From PALSA-350 sp963834445 (GTDB lineage: Bacteria > Acidobacteriota > Terriglobia > Terriglobales > Acidobacteriaceae): a stretch of DNA of 64,000 nucleotides. The translations under genes were made by a program, and so were the position numbers. The stretch is from NCBI GenBank assembly GCA_963834445.1, contig CAWIBU010000009.1, positions 558,001-622,000 on the forward strand, given 5' to 3'. Under the pieces are notes generated by a model. That model was given only the letters and a program-made list of their open reading frames with translations, had not been told where the DNA came from and did not search any database. Shown here piece by piece: positions 26,037 to 35,800 of the stretch (the first letter of the stretch is position 1; every line of letters starts with the position of its first letter).

Positions 26037-27278
26037 ATGAAGAGAAGAGCCTTTCTGCAATCCCTGGGGGCCACGGCAATTGCCAGCGGCTTGCGCGCTG
26101 TCCCGTCCTACGCCACGCCCGTGCCGAAAATGAAGATCACCCGGGTACGCGCTTATCTGCCGCCGCATCCCAACCCACTGTTCAATCAGAGCGACGTTGT
26201 CGTGACCGTCGAGACTGACGCCGGCATCACCGGCATCGGTGAGGGCGGCATGAAGGATACGCTGTCGCAGTCAGCCGGGCGGCTGATTGGCCAGGATCCG
26301 CAATACATCGAGCATCTCTGGCAGGATATGAACCGCGCCTTCTTCTATCCCGCGGGCCGCGAGCGAACCGACGCGATCGGCGCCCTGGACCTCGCTTTGT
26401 GGGACATCAAAGGTAAAGTGCAGGGAATACCCGTTCATCAATTATTGGGTGGAATGGTTCGCGACCACGTCGAGTGCTACAACACGGCCGGCGTCATTCC
26501 CGGGGTAACCAAAGAGACCAGCCTGAAAGATCGCGCCCGGCTCACCATCGAAGCCGGCTACCGCGCGTTCCGATTCGGCGCTTCCGAAGCACCGGCCAAC
26601 GGAACCTACAACACCCGCGAGCGCATCACCCACATGCGCGAAGAGTGTGCCCAGGTGCGTGAAGGGGTCGGCAAAGATGGCGACTGGGTCATCGATTTCC
26701 ACCAGCGGTTCGATCTTCCCGACGCCATCCGCGGCTGCAATTCGATTGAGGATCTGGCGCCCTTCTTTGTGGAAGATCCGGTGCGCACCGAAGCCTTTCA
26801 GCAAGACCTTCCTATCCTGCGCAGTAAAGTGAATGTTCCTCTTGCCGCGGGCGAGGAGTGGGGAAATATCTGGGACTTCAATCGCCTGGTCGAAGAGCAT
26901 TCCATCGATTTTGTGCGGGCCACGCTCCCCAACGTAGGCGGCATTACAGAAATGATGAAGATCGCCGCCATGTGCGAAACCCACTTTGTCGGTATCGTTC
27001 CTCATTTCACCGGACCCATCGCGACCGCCGCGCTGGTCAACTGCCTGGGCACGTTCTCCGGCCATCTCCTCATGGAGTACAACTACCAGGGTCGCACCCT
27101 CGCCTATTTGCCGCAGTGCCTTGATTTCAAGAATGGCAAACTATACCCCAATCAGCGCCCGGGCCTCGGTGTCGAGCTCGACTATAAGCAATTGACCCAG
27201 ATCGCCGAGATTACCGAACCCGTCACCGCACGGGCCCAGAACTACTACCGGCCAGACGGTTCGATTACGAATTGGTAG
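26037..27278 (+). CDS. Tat-exported enolase-superfamily sugar-acid dehydratase (galactonate dehydratase-like)
   Basis: 413 residues. The N-terminus MKRRAFLQSLGATAIASG is a Tat signal (RRAFLQ), so the protein is predicted to be periplasmic. Mandelate racemase/muconate-lactonising fold: metal ligands appear as Asp in DFHQR (about 219), Glu in VEDP (about 245) and Glu in GEEW (about 271). The catalytic His is in PHFTGP (about 323), and the His of DFH is typical of galactonate-type dehydratases. It should convert an aldonate such as D-galactonate to the 2-keto-3-deoxy acid. Activity and substrate are inferred from the motifs and from dgoK/dgoA next to it. Followed after 6 bases by bicupin 3. Confidence 0.8.
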   Translation: MKRRAFLQSLGATAIASGLRAVPSYATPVPKMKITRVRAYLPPHPNPLFNQSDVVVTVETDAGITGIGEGGMKDTLSQSAGRLIGQDPQYIEHLWQDMNRAFFYPAGRERTDAIGALDLALWDIKGKVQGIPVHQLLGGMVRDHVECYNTAGVIPGVTKETSLKDRARLTIEAGYRAFRFGASEAPANGTYNTRERITHMREECAQVREGVGKDGDWVIDFHQRFDLPDAIRGCNSIEDLAPFFVEDPVRTEAFQQDLPILRSKVNVPLAAGEEWGNIWDFNRLVEEHSIDFVRATLPNVGGITEMMKIAAMCETHFVGIVPHFTGPIATAALVNCLGTFSGHLLMEYNYQGRTLAYLPQCLDFKNGKLYPNQRPGLGVELDYKQLTQIAEITEPVTARAQNYYRPDGSITNW

Positions 27279-27284
27279 GGCGTT

Positions 27285-28202
27285 ATGAAACCAGCCAAAG
27301 CAATTCTCAGTAGCGCGCTCGTGTTCATGCTCTCGCTGACGCTGCGAGCGTTTCCGCAAATGACCGCTCCCCACACCCCGCTCGCGCAGCGCATCGGGCA
27401 CACGGATCTGAGCAAGGTCGAGCCGGCCCATTCCCATGGCAGCGTTGGTTTGAGAAAATGCCAGACGCTGGTGCCTGCCAGCGCCATGGACGTCAACCTG
27501 AACTTCGTCTTTCGCTGCCAGATGCAACCCGGCGGCGGTGTGGCCGAACACTTTCACAACACGGTGGAGGAGATGTTCACCATCCTCAACGGGGAAGCCG
27601 AGTTCACCGTCGATAGTCACACCTCGCGGGTGAAAGGCCCTGCCGGCGCCCCCCAGCATCGCGGCCACTCGCACGCAATCTACAATCCCACCAATGAACT
27701 GGTCGATTACCTCAACATCAATGTGTCGATGGTCAAGGGCCACTATGATTCGTTCAACCTGGGCGACTCCCGCGATAAGGTAGCGAACAAGGATGAGATC
27801 CCGCAGTTCATGCTCATGCGGCTGGATAGATCGCTGCTGCAACCCGTACCCAACTATCACGGTGGGCTGGGCGCGGTGCGTTACCGCCGCGCCCTCGATT
27901 CGGATGTCTTCGAAACCAACTGGGCGTATGTGGATCATCTTTTGATTCCGCCGGGCGCGTCGGAAGGCCTGCACTACCACACCGGCGTGGAAGAGATTTA
28001 TTACGTGATGGATGGTGAAGGCCAGGTGCGCGTCAACGATGAGACCCAGCCGATTCACAAAGGTGATGGCGTGCCCATCCTGTTCCGCGAAGCACATTCG
28101 TTTACCAACAGCGGCACGTCGGATCTCGAGCTCATGATTATCGGCATATCCGCGGCGAAGGATGCGTTGGACACTGAGTTGGGTGCGCCGCAACGACGGT
28201 AG
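27285..28202 (+). CDS. Secreted bicupin protein, paralogue 3
   Basis: 305 residues with a signal peptide (1-25). Both cupin domains keep metal motifs: HFHNTVEEMF and GHSHAIYN in the first, and LHYHTGVEE and REAHSF in the second. Most like paralogue 2 (shared AYVDHLLIPPGASEG, LDTELGAP). It begins 6 bases after the dehydratase stop and ends 11 bases before an ABM-fold gene, so co-transcription is very likely. All three proteins carry export signals, which points to a shared periplasmic step acting on the same sugar acid or a related molecule. Confidence 0.82.
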   Translation: MKPAKAILSSALVFMLSLTLRAFPQMTAPHTPLAQRIGHTDLSKVEPAHSHGSVGLRKCQTLVPASAMDVNLNFVFRCQMQPGGGVAEHFHNTVEEMFTILNGEAEFTVDSHTSRVKGPAGAPQHRGHSHAIYNPTNELVDYLNINVSMVKGHYDSFNLGDSRDKVANKDEIPQFMLMRLDRSLLQPVPNYHGGLGAVRYRRALDSDVFETNWAYVDHLLIPPGASEGLHYHTGVEEIYYVMDGEGQVRVNDETQPIHKGDGVPILFREAHSFTNSGTSDLELMIIGISAAKDALDTELGAPQRR

Positions 28203-28213
28203 GAGGACTGGCG

Positions 28214-28606
28214 ATGGAGCGAAGAGCTTGTTTAAAGGCGATGCTGGCATTAGCCGGGAGCGCGGTGACGCCCGCCCTGGCGTTCGATGGCCGTCCCATT
28301 CAGATCCATCTTGACCTCGCGGTCGATCCCGCTCAAGAGCCCGAGATGATTCGATTCTTCGTGGAAAAATTCCGTCCGGCCGCTGCGCAGCAGCCCGGCT
28401 ACCTGGATCTGCGCTTGCTCAAGTTGCAGGCCGCACTCCGCGGCGTTCCTCCACCGGGAACGAACTACCAGTTTGCCATGACGTTTGCCAGCGAAGAATT
28501 GCGGCAGAAATGGGCCGCAACCGACCTTCACAAGCACCTCTGGCCTATCTTCGAAAGTTACCTGACCGCTAAGACCTACAGCCGCCTGCTCTACGAGGTT
28601 TACTAA
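28214..28606 (+). CDS. Exported ABM-fold protein, paralogue 2
   Basis: 130 residues. The start ERRACLKAMLALAGSAVTPALA looks like a Tat or Sec signal, with Arg-Arg close to the start. The mature part is one ferredoxin-like barrel domain (IHLDLAVDPAQEPEMIRFF, YQFAMTFASEELRQKWAATD) with the helix pattern QKW-x-x-D-L-H also present in the copy at 16288. Monooxygenase activity is only a family label here. Adjacent and probably functionally tied to bicupin 3. Confidence 0.72.
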   Translation: MERRACLKAMLALAGSAVTPALAFDGRPIQIHLDLAVDPAQEPEMIRFFVEKFRPAAAQQPGYLDLRLLKLQAALRGVPPPGTNYQFAMTFASEELRQKWAATDLHKHLWPIFESYLTAKTYSRLLYEVY

Positions 28607-28655
28607 AGTACGGCCCCCACAGTTGTCGTGGCCAACTCCCTCACGTGGTTAGGTT

Positions 28656-29876
28656 ATGAGCAACAGCCCAATACGAAGCAACGCACGCTGGCTCGTCGTT
28701 GTACTGCTCAGCATGGGCGTCATCATTGCCTATACCGACAGGATCAATCTTTCCGCCGCACTCCCCGCCATTCGCCTGAGCTTCCCCCTTTCGGCCGAGG
28801 CTTCGGGAATTCTGCTCTCGGCTTTTTTCTGGGCCTACACCCTGCTGCAGACGCCGGCCGGATGGGTAGTCGATCGCTTTGGCCTGAAGTGGCCTTACGC
28901 CGTGGGGCTCTTCTTGTGGAGCGCGGTTTCCGCAGCCACTGCGCTGGTGAGTTCGCTCCACGGCCTGCTTGCCGTACGCATCGTCCTCGGCATTGGCGAG
29001 GCCATCGTCATCCCTGCGAGCATGCGTTACATCCGGGAAAACTTTGCCGAGCGCGAGCGCGGCTTGCCGATGGGCATTCTCATGTCAGGCACCAAGTACG
29101 GCCCGGCCATTGGGGCGCCCATTGCCACCTATCTTGTCCTGGCCTACGGATGGCGGTGGATGTTCGTCCTGAACGGCGCGCTTTGCATCCTCTGGCTCAT
29201 TCCGTGGCTGTTTTTTGTGCAGGAGGATAGCAGCCGCGCCGCCGCACAGAAAAAGGTTGCAGTCGTCTCCTGGGGCGCCATCTTCGCCACGCCCGTTATC
29301 TGGGGCACCTGCCTTGGCACCTTTTGCTACATGTACTTCGTCTATTTCTGCATGACGTGGATGCCCACCTATTTCAACACCCGCTTTGGTTTGTCGCTGG
29401 CTGCTTCCAGTTGGTTCACTTTCATGTCCTTTGCCGGCATGGGTACCATTGCGATCCTTGCTGGTTGGGCGGCGGATCAGCTCATCGCGCGCGGTCGCAA
29501 TGCTGCCACCGTGCGCAAGGCCTTCATCATCGTTGGCTTTGTTCTGGCCTTCAGCGAAGTCTTCGCCGCCTTCTCTCCCTCGCGCGCGATGGCGCTCTTC
29601 CTGGCTGTGTTTTCGTTGACTGGGCTTGGCCTGGCCACAGCAAACTATTGGGCGCTCACGCAGACACTCACGCCCGCCTCCGCCTCGGCCCGCATCGCCG
29701 GGGTGCAGAACACCGCCGCCAACCTGGCCGGCATTGCTGCTCCCTGGATCACTGGAACCCTGGTGCAGCGAACCGGAAACTTCAACGCACCGCTGCTCGC
29801 GATTAGTTTTTGGCTGCTGGTCGGTGTCGGGTGCTACCTGTTTCTGGTTAGGGAACGGTACGCAATCGATCCGTGA
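28656..29876 (+). CDS. MFS transporter of the anion:cation symporter type (hexuronate/galactonate-like)
   Basis: 406 residues, twelve predicted helices. The first-helix motif IAYTDRINLSAALP and the loop motif AGWVVDRFGLKWP, with GIGEAIVIPASMRYI, are those of ACS-family transporters such as GudP, ExuT and DgoT, which bring sugar acids across the inner membrane with protons. It closes the galactonate module (50 bases after the ABM-fold gene). If the dehydratase is periplasmic, the imported form could be the 2-keto-3-deoxy acid, but this is a hypothesis. Confidence 0.82.
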   Translation: MSNSPIRSNARWLVVVLLSMGVIIAYTDRINLSAALPAIRLSFPLSAEASGILLSAFFWAYTLLQTPAGWVVDRFGLKWPYAVGLFLWSAVSAATALVSSLHGLLAVRIVLGIGEAIVIPASMRYIRENFAERERGLPMGILMSGTKYGPAIGAPIATYLVLAYGWRWMFVLNGALCILWLIPWLFFVQEDSSRAAAQKKVAVVSWGAIFATPVIWGTCLGTFCYMYFVYFCMTWMPTYFNTRFGLSLAASSWFTFMSFAGMGTIAILAGWAADQLIARGRNAATVRKAFIIVGFVLAFSEVFAAFSPSRAMALFLAVFSLTGLGLATANYWALTQTLTPASASARIAGVQNTAANLAGIAAPWITGTLVQRTGNFNAPLLAISFWLLVGVGCYLFLVRERYAIDP

Positions 29877-30204
29877 CAAGGCGTTCTCAGTCTTGTCCAT
29901 ATTAGCGATCTGCTATTCCTATCTCGACCCCAACAAATTTGTCATCCCGAGCGGCTGACTCGCCAGTCGGCAAGTTAAGCATGGAATGAACGCGGTGAGC
30001 GCTTGCTTTTAAACCCGTCCCCCCAAACAAATTTGTCATCCCGACCGTAGCGTAGCGAAGTGGAGGGATCTGCGGTGCGCCTTTCCCCCAAACCAAGGCC
30101 CCACGAGTGAGCTCGCAAATCCAGCCCCAGCCATTTTGTTCATTAGGAGGAGCCGCCTTGCCTGGCGGCAGGTTAAGGAGGGAATGAACGCCGGGAGCGC
30201 TTGC

Positions 30205-30279
30205 TTTTAAGCCCGTCCCTCAAACAAAGTTTTAAGCCCGTCCCTCAAACAAAGTTTTAAGCCCGTCCCTCAAACAAAT
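30205..30279. repeat. Three 25-bp tandem repeats
   Basis: Three consecutive 25-base units, beginning TTTTAAGCCCGTCCCTCAAA, at 30205-30229, 30230-30254 and 30255-30279. The first two are identical and the third differs only at its last base, where it merges into the dispersed repeat. Not a CRISPR array: the units have no spacers. Confidence 0.9.
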
Positions 30280-30301
30280 TTGTCATCCCGACCGTAGCGT
30301 A

Positions 30302-30408
30302 CCCGAATTCCTGTTTCGCTACGTCAGACAGATCCACGTGTGCGGTCTTCGTTAAGGAAGACCGCATGAAGTTTGCCAGCGCCACCAACCTCGACAGGAA
30401 TTCGGGGG
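30302..30408. mobile_element. Small palindromic insertion (MITE-like) inside a repeat copy
   Basis: 107 bases bounded by perfect 13-base inverted ends, CCCGAATTCCTGT (30302-30314) and ACAGGAATTCGGG (30394-30406). Inside is a second 10-bp hairpin, TGCGGTCTTC/GAAGACCGCA (30341-30366). It splits the dispersed repeat: the uninterrupted copy reads GTAGCGTAGCGAAGTGG, while here GTAGCGTA ends at 30301 and AGCGAAGTGG resumes at 30409. It carries no transposase and any mobilising enzyme would act in trans. No clear target-site duplication beyond one base. Confidence 0.65.
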
Positions 30409-30549
30409 AGCGAAGTGGAGGGATCTGCGGTGCGCCTTCCTCCCAAACAAGGCCCCACGAGTGAGATCGCAAATCCGGCGCGAGAGCTCTGAGTCGTTCT
30501 GATGTCCGCAGAACCCGCTTGGTTCCTGACCATCCGTTCGTTCTCTGGT

Positions 30550-31626
30550 TCAAGGGTGTGCGGTTGGATGGGGCGCCAGAAAGCCAGACTCAGTGGCAGT
30601 GACTTCGGAGACGAAACGAAATTCGCCGGGCGTGATGCCGCGCCAGAGCGCAAGCCGGTACGCCGCTAGCTGGATGGGGACAATTTCAAAGATGGGTGCG
30701 AGCACCGGCTCGATCGTGGGCCAGGGAACCAAAGCCGGCGCCGCGCCTCCCGCCGGTCCGATCCAACCTACGTGTGCGCCCGCGGAAAAAAGATCGCTGG
30801 CCAGCGCGCGATCGAGCTCTTGCGTCTTCAACGGACTGCCAAAGACGACAGCCCGGAAATCGGAAGACAGAATCTCGGCGGGGCCGTGACGGAACTGTCC
30901 TGAAGACATCCCCACCGCTGCTGTCTTAGCGGTCTCATGCAGCAGCAGTGCGCCTTCATGCACTGAGCCCAGCGCGGGTCCGCGGCCCAACAGATAAAGT
31001 GGCGCACCCATCAGCAGGTCACGCCAGTGCTCGCTGGCCTGCACACATTCTTCTATATACGCAGCCAGTACCGGCAGGGCCGCCCCGCATGCATCGCTCA
31101 GTTTCACGTTTTCTCCGGCGATGACTTCTTCCGCCAGCAGTAACAGCGTGAGGACTGTGCCGGTGTAGGTTTGCACGGCGATAAGCTTGTCAGGCTGCGC
31201 GCCGATCATCAGCGTCACATCGGCAATTCTTTCCAGATCGGATCCGGGTACATTGGTGACGGCAATCACCGTCATGTCCGCCTTGCGCATGGCTTCCGCG
31301 AGCCGCACCGGTTCGATCGATCCCCCGGAGCGCGAGATCACAATGCCGACGTCGCCCGCGCGCAGAGTAGCACTGCCGTAGTGCAGCAGTTCTGCGCTCT
31401 CCACCGCCTGCACAGCGTAACCCTGCTGCACCAGCCGGCTGACGGCGGCCATGCTGGCAAAAAGCGAGCCGCCCATACCGGTAAAAACCACCTTGCCCCG
31501 TGCGTCACGAATGAGCTTCGCGCAGGCTCCCAGCGTCGCCTGCTGGCTTCGCTCGTGCAGGTCGAGCAGAGCGCGATGCGAGCCAGGTTGCCCGTAAATG
31601 TTGTCCAACATGGGAATCCGGCTCAT
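30550..31626 (-). CDS. SIS-domain sugar-phosphate isomerase/deaminase-like protein
   Basis: About 358 residues from ATG 31626, which overlaps the stop of the upstream oxidoreductase (ATGA) and has GGAAG upstream. Two SIS domains in the style of the GlmS/AgaS isomerase part: VVFTGMGGSLFASMAAVSRL and VISRSGGSIEPVRLAEAMRK in the first, LYLLGRGPALGSVHEGALLL and SGQFRHGPAEIL in the second. No glutaminase domain is present. Such proteins isomerise or deaminate amino-sugar phosphates or fructosamine-type adducts. Coupled to a Gfo/Idh/MocA gene, so both probably act in one sugar pathway. Exact substrate unknown. Confidence 0.8.
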   Translation of the reverse strand: MSRIPMLDNIYGQPGSHRALLDLHERSQQATLGACAKLIRDARGKVVFTGMGGSLFASMAAVSRLVQQGYAVQAVESAELLHYGSATLRAGDVGIVISRSGGSIEPVRLAEAMRKADMTVIAVTNVPGSDLERIADVTLMIGAQPDKLIAVQTYTGTVLTLLLLAEEVIAGENVKLSDACGAALPVLAAYIEECVQASEHWRDLLMGAPLYLLGRGPALGSVHEGALLLHETAKTAAVGMSSGQFRHGPAEILSSDFRAVVFGSPLKTQELDRALASDLFSAGAHVGWIGPAGGAAPALVPWPTIEPVLAPIFEIVPIQLAAYRLALWRGITPGEFRFVSEVTATESGFLAPHPTAHP

Positions 31627-32726
31627 GCTTTTTTCTTCCTGTTCAGCCACTCATAAACCGGCAACTCTTCGCTTGGCGTGTAGGGAAAGAAAACTTTTTG
31701 TCCCAGCCCCGCCGAAGCGTAGGAGGCATAGATGGCCTCAAGTACGGCCTTGCCGTCTTCGCCGGTGACCCGTGGCGCTTCTAACCCGCGAATCGCGCGC
31801 GCAAAATGGCGCATCTCCTGGGGAAAACCATAGTTCCACAATTCTTCGAAAACCGGATAACTCCATCCGATGGTGGTCGGCGCCTTTTCGACTGCGTATC
31901 CGAAACCATACTCACTGTAGGTGGGCAGCGCGTTGCCCATTTGCAGGTTGGCAATGGTTGAGCCGCCTTCCCCGTAAACTTCGATGCGATCGTCCATGCC
32001 GCCGCGGCGGCCCCAGCTGTTCTCAATCATGCCGAAGGCGTCGCCTGCGAACTCCACGATCGTCACTGCTTCGTCATCGGCCAACGTCTTATCCCCGTGG
32101 ACATACGTGCCGAGGTGGCAATAGGTGCTCAGCATTTTAGGCCTTCCGAGAAACCACCAGGCAAAAGCGATGCCATGGCAACCCAGGTCAAACAGCGCTC
32201 CACCGCCTGATCGCTGCACATCCCAGAACCAGGCGGAATGCGGGCCGAAATGCTTCTCGCTTTGTTTCACCAGGTGTACTTTGCCGAAAGCGCCCGCGTC
32301 GGCCATCTCTTTGGCCTTCACGTATTTCGGGGTGAAGATGAGCGACTCCGCGTACAGCAGGAGCACGCCGTTGGCGCGGCACGCCTCGATCATTCTGTCT
32401 GCCTCGGTCAGGGTCACGCACAGTGGCTTCTCGCAGATGACATGTTTGCCCGCCTGCGCAATCGCAACCGCCATTTCGCAATGCAACGCGTTGGGTGCGG
32501 TGATCGTGACCGCTTCAATCTCCACGTCTTTCACCATGTCCCGGTAATCGGTGTAAACACGGGGAATCCTGAACCGATCGGCCAGACCCTGTGCGTGGGC
32601 AGCGTTAGGAGAAGCAACCGCGACCACGGTCATGTCGTTCTCGATCATGCTGATGGCCGACGCGTGACAATCCGCCTGAAACTGTGAACCGATGATGCCT
32701 ACCCGCACCGGACCATTTTTCATCAC
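31623..32726 (-). CDS. Gfo/Idh/MocA-family NAD(P)-dependent oxidoreductase
   Basis: 367 residues; ATGATG at the start is preceded by AAGGGG. Rossmann domain at 1-125 (VRVGIIGSQFQADCHASAI) with the family motif CEKPLC near residue 98 containing the usual Lys, then the C-terminal catalytic sheet with GGGALFDLGCHG (about 174), whose Asp-x-x-x-His pattern fits substrate binding. The family oxidises or reduces sugars and inositols. It is translationally coupled to the SIS gene. The orientation opposes the galactonate module, so it may be a separate sugar pathway. Confidence 0.85.
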   Translation of the reverse strand: MMKNGPVRVGIIGSQFQADCHASAISMIENDMTVVAVASPNAAHAQGLADRFRIPRVYTDYRDMVKDVEIEAVTITAPNALHCEMAVAIAQAGKHVICEKPLCVTLTEADRMIEACRANGVLLLYAESLIFTPKYVKAKEMADAGAFGKVHLVKQSEKHFGPHSAWFWDVQRSGGGALFDLGCHGIAFAWWFLGRPKMLSTYCHLGTYVHGDKTLADDEAVTIVEFAGDAFGMIENSWGRRGGMDDRIEVYGEGGSTIANLQMGNALPTYSEYGFGYAVEKAPTTIGWSYPVFEELWNYGFPQEMRHFARAIRGLEAPRVTGEDGKAVLEAIYASYASAGLGQKVFFPYTPSEELPVYEWLNRKKKA

Positions 32727-32828
32727 TACCCCTTTTTCTCAAGAGACTACATCTGATCCTTAGCATACAAGGGGAACGCGGAGCCCACGCGCCACCGGCC
32801 GCTGCGGAATTTCGGGTGCCGCACTACA

Positions 32829-35800
32829 CTAGAAGGTAAACGCAAACCCCACTGTGGCTCGCTGCTGAATGAATTTCGCCGGCGCTTGTGCGTTGGTCAC
32901 GGTCGTTGTGTAAGTATTGTCGAGGCCAATCGGTTCATAACCGAGATAACTGTCGCGAATGATTTTCGGATTCTCGGAAAGCGTTTCGCCAAAGTCGGCC
33001 CGCATCGTCAGCCGCGGCAATACGCGATACTTGATGCCTCCTCCATATTGCACGCCTAGCTGAAAGATACCCCCTCCATCGAGAGGCGTGGTGCTGCCGA
33101 AATCAAAGGCCGCTTTGATCAATCCGATATTCGAAAGACCAAGGCGAAAGTAACCGCTGGGCTTCTTCAGGGGAGCATTGGAAAGAGAAAGCAATTGCAC
33201 CACCGGTCCGGCCGCGAGGTAGGGGCGCCACCTCGATTTCCTCGGCCGCAAATTAAATACAGTGTTATAGGCCGCACGCCGCGTCACCAGTCCCACGATC
33301 TGAGAATCGACTTCTGGTTCCGTAGCCGGATCAGTCGATATGCTAAGCGCCACCAGGTCGAATTTGGTCTGTTGCCGCATGTAAGAGAATTCGTTGGAAA
33401 CGTAATTCCATGAGTTGAGTGTCAAAGAAATGCCGGCAGCCCAACCGTCAAAGACCCCGTCTCCCAGTCCTATAAAGTAGTCGGGTTCGTTTGGGTTGGG
33501 TGTCTTCAGTTCCACGAGCGTCGTTTCGAGCAAGTTGTTGCGATAGCGGGAGTAGCCAAGATTCAGTCCTATCTCGAAATGAGGGGGATCCCATTTGTGC
33601 GAAAGAATGCGCGCGCGCGCCGCCGCATCCAGATCGCTCTGCCCTTCGACCGGCGGTCGCACGCCCCATCGGCCCGATCGCGACCAATGCGGCCCGGTGC
33701 CGACTACCTTGTACTCCGTTCCCGACGCGTCGCTCTTGCGCCAGTTGCCCTGGTCTTCGCCCAGCTCACCCCTTTGTGCCAGATAGCCGTGTATTTTCGT
33801 GCCGTAAGAAATCCCCTGGTACACCACATTTCCGCGATAGATCTGGTCCTTGATGGTAAGGGCCGTGTTCCGTTCGCTGCGCGCAACAATTCCGGCGCGC
33901 GGCGGAACAGTGGTCGGGGTACTCCGCGGATCGGCACAGTCATTGATATACAAAACGGCTGCGGCGCCGTCCGTCCGCAGACGGTCGCCGGTCGAGTTGT
34001 AAGCATCCTGCGGAACCCATGGACGGGGAGCCAGGTCGATCGCATCCACGCAACCTGTGAACTCCAGATCGTTGGTCACCTTCGACCGTTCATTATCCAG
34101 ATACTGGTCGATCACGTGGATGAAGGTCTTCTGCTTGGCAGAAAAGGCGATGCCAATATCCTGTGTCGATGAAGCGGTCAGCACCGTCTTGCCATCAAAT
34201 GTCTCGCTCGTGGGGAACACGCGGATGTGGTGCCGTGATGAAAACGTGTTGGTCGTTTTCGAAAGCGTGAACAGCGGCTTCTGCTCATCCAGCAGCAGGG
34301 TTGACATGGGTGCCTGGGTGTAGGTCTGGGTTCCTGAAAGTGTCTTTGCCGTCCGGAAGGCCGAGGCCGCAGTCAGTTCATCCGAGGGAACCCAACCGGC
34401 AGCTTCAAAGGCGCGGCGCAGGGAACTCGCCTTGCCGACAAAAATCAGGTTCGTGATATCAGACACATGGTTGCTCCCCTCCGTTTTCGTACGGAAGGGC
34501 AGGTCTTTGACCATGGCATTGAATTCACTCAGCTGTGTTCCGCTCAGCTCGATCGGTGGTACACGAGGCTTGTAGGCTTGCGCCGTAATCAGCGGGGTGT
34601 GGAATTCAATCGTCAGTTCAGTCCCGGCGCTGTACAAAATCTCAGGCTCGGCAAAGCCCAGAACCGCCGGCCCCGCCGTGCCCAGAAAGAGATAGGCCAT
34701 GGGGTCAATCTGTGCCAGGGAAGAGATCTTGTTTTCCGCAGAATTGCCAATTGTTCCCGTCGACCGGATGCCCTGAATCTTGCCGTTCGCCGTCACACTC
34801 TCCTGTGAGTTCTCCACCTTGAAGACGCGCGCGTCAATCGCAAGCGTGCGGTCGTCCGGTAGCTTGACCGTGTCGAAGTGCAGGGTCAACGCCGCTGACT
34901 CATGCTTGATGCCCAGGCCTACTCCGTGGGCAGCGACAATCTTGCCGCTGAACTCGCTGCCTTGCGGAATGAGCAGGGAATCACGGAAGAAAGCCGGGGT
35001 GATCGAAACCGCTCGCACTTCCATGCCCGCCTTTGCCGTCCGTGAAGACAGCGGCTGCAGCAGTCGCACCGTCATACGTTCCGTCGCTGGAATGCCGGTC
35101 ACCGGGTGTAATTCCGCTTCCGGCCACCGCGTGAGCGTACCCTTGGCGGAGGTGACTTGAAAGGCCTCGCCCGTCCTGATCCAGCGGCCCCGATCCACCT
35201 CTCCCGTAGGGCTGATGGTAAGCGAGTCGCCATCCGGCAGAAACTCCAGGTAGGCGCTGGTCGCGTTCGCGGCCGGTGCGTAAATGGCACTCTGGTAGTC
35301 CACGCCCATCAGCTTTGCCAGGCTGATGCTCCTCGCGCCGTCCCCGGTTCGGAAAGACAGCGCGTCGCCTGAAAACAGTGGTTGCGTCGCATCGTCGATG
35401 CGGGCATGGATTGCCTCTACATCGCCGGCGAAAATCTGTGACTGTTTGCTGGCAGGGTCAACGCCGGCGACCGCGAAGGCCCACGGCCCGCTGCCGCCCT
35501 TCCGCTCTGTGATCGTTGCCTCCGCGAATGGCACATGCCCCAGCACTCGGCCTTTGTCCTGGTCCAGTTCGTAGTAGCGCAACCGGTAGGGACCGCCTTT
35601 CTTCTCCGGTGTCAACAAAAGCAGGGCCCCCTGGCCGTCCATGATGATCCAGGCTTCGACCGCGTGGCTCGCGATCCGGCCCGTCTTCTCAGCGACCACC
35701 AGCTTGCCCTTTTGTTTGACGGGACCCTTCACCGTGGCCATGGCCCGGCCCTCGCTGGCGCCCGGCTTCTTCTCGATAATCAGTTTGACGATGGACGATT

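Larger units (their letters stand above)
29926..30490. repeat. Intergenic repeat island related to the 77-bp hairpin
   Basis: Direct repeats recur through this gap. AAATTTGTCATCCCGACCG, GTAGCGTAG, GGAGGGATCTGCGG and CACGAGTGAG appear in an uninterrupted copy at 30026-30121 and in an interrupted copy at 30274-30477. A longer segment (GGAATGAACGC...GCGCTTGCTTTTAA) precedes each. A partial copy lies at 29931-29960. No gene is seen in 29877-30549. Confidence 0.85.

Noticed and set aside
30205..30279. CRISPR array
   Set aside because: The units are direct tandem repeats with no spacers, and no cas genes are present.
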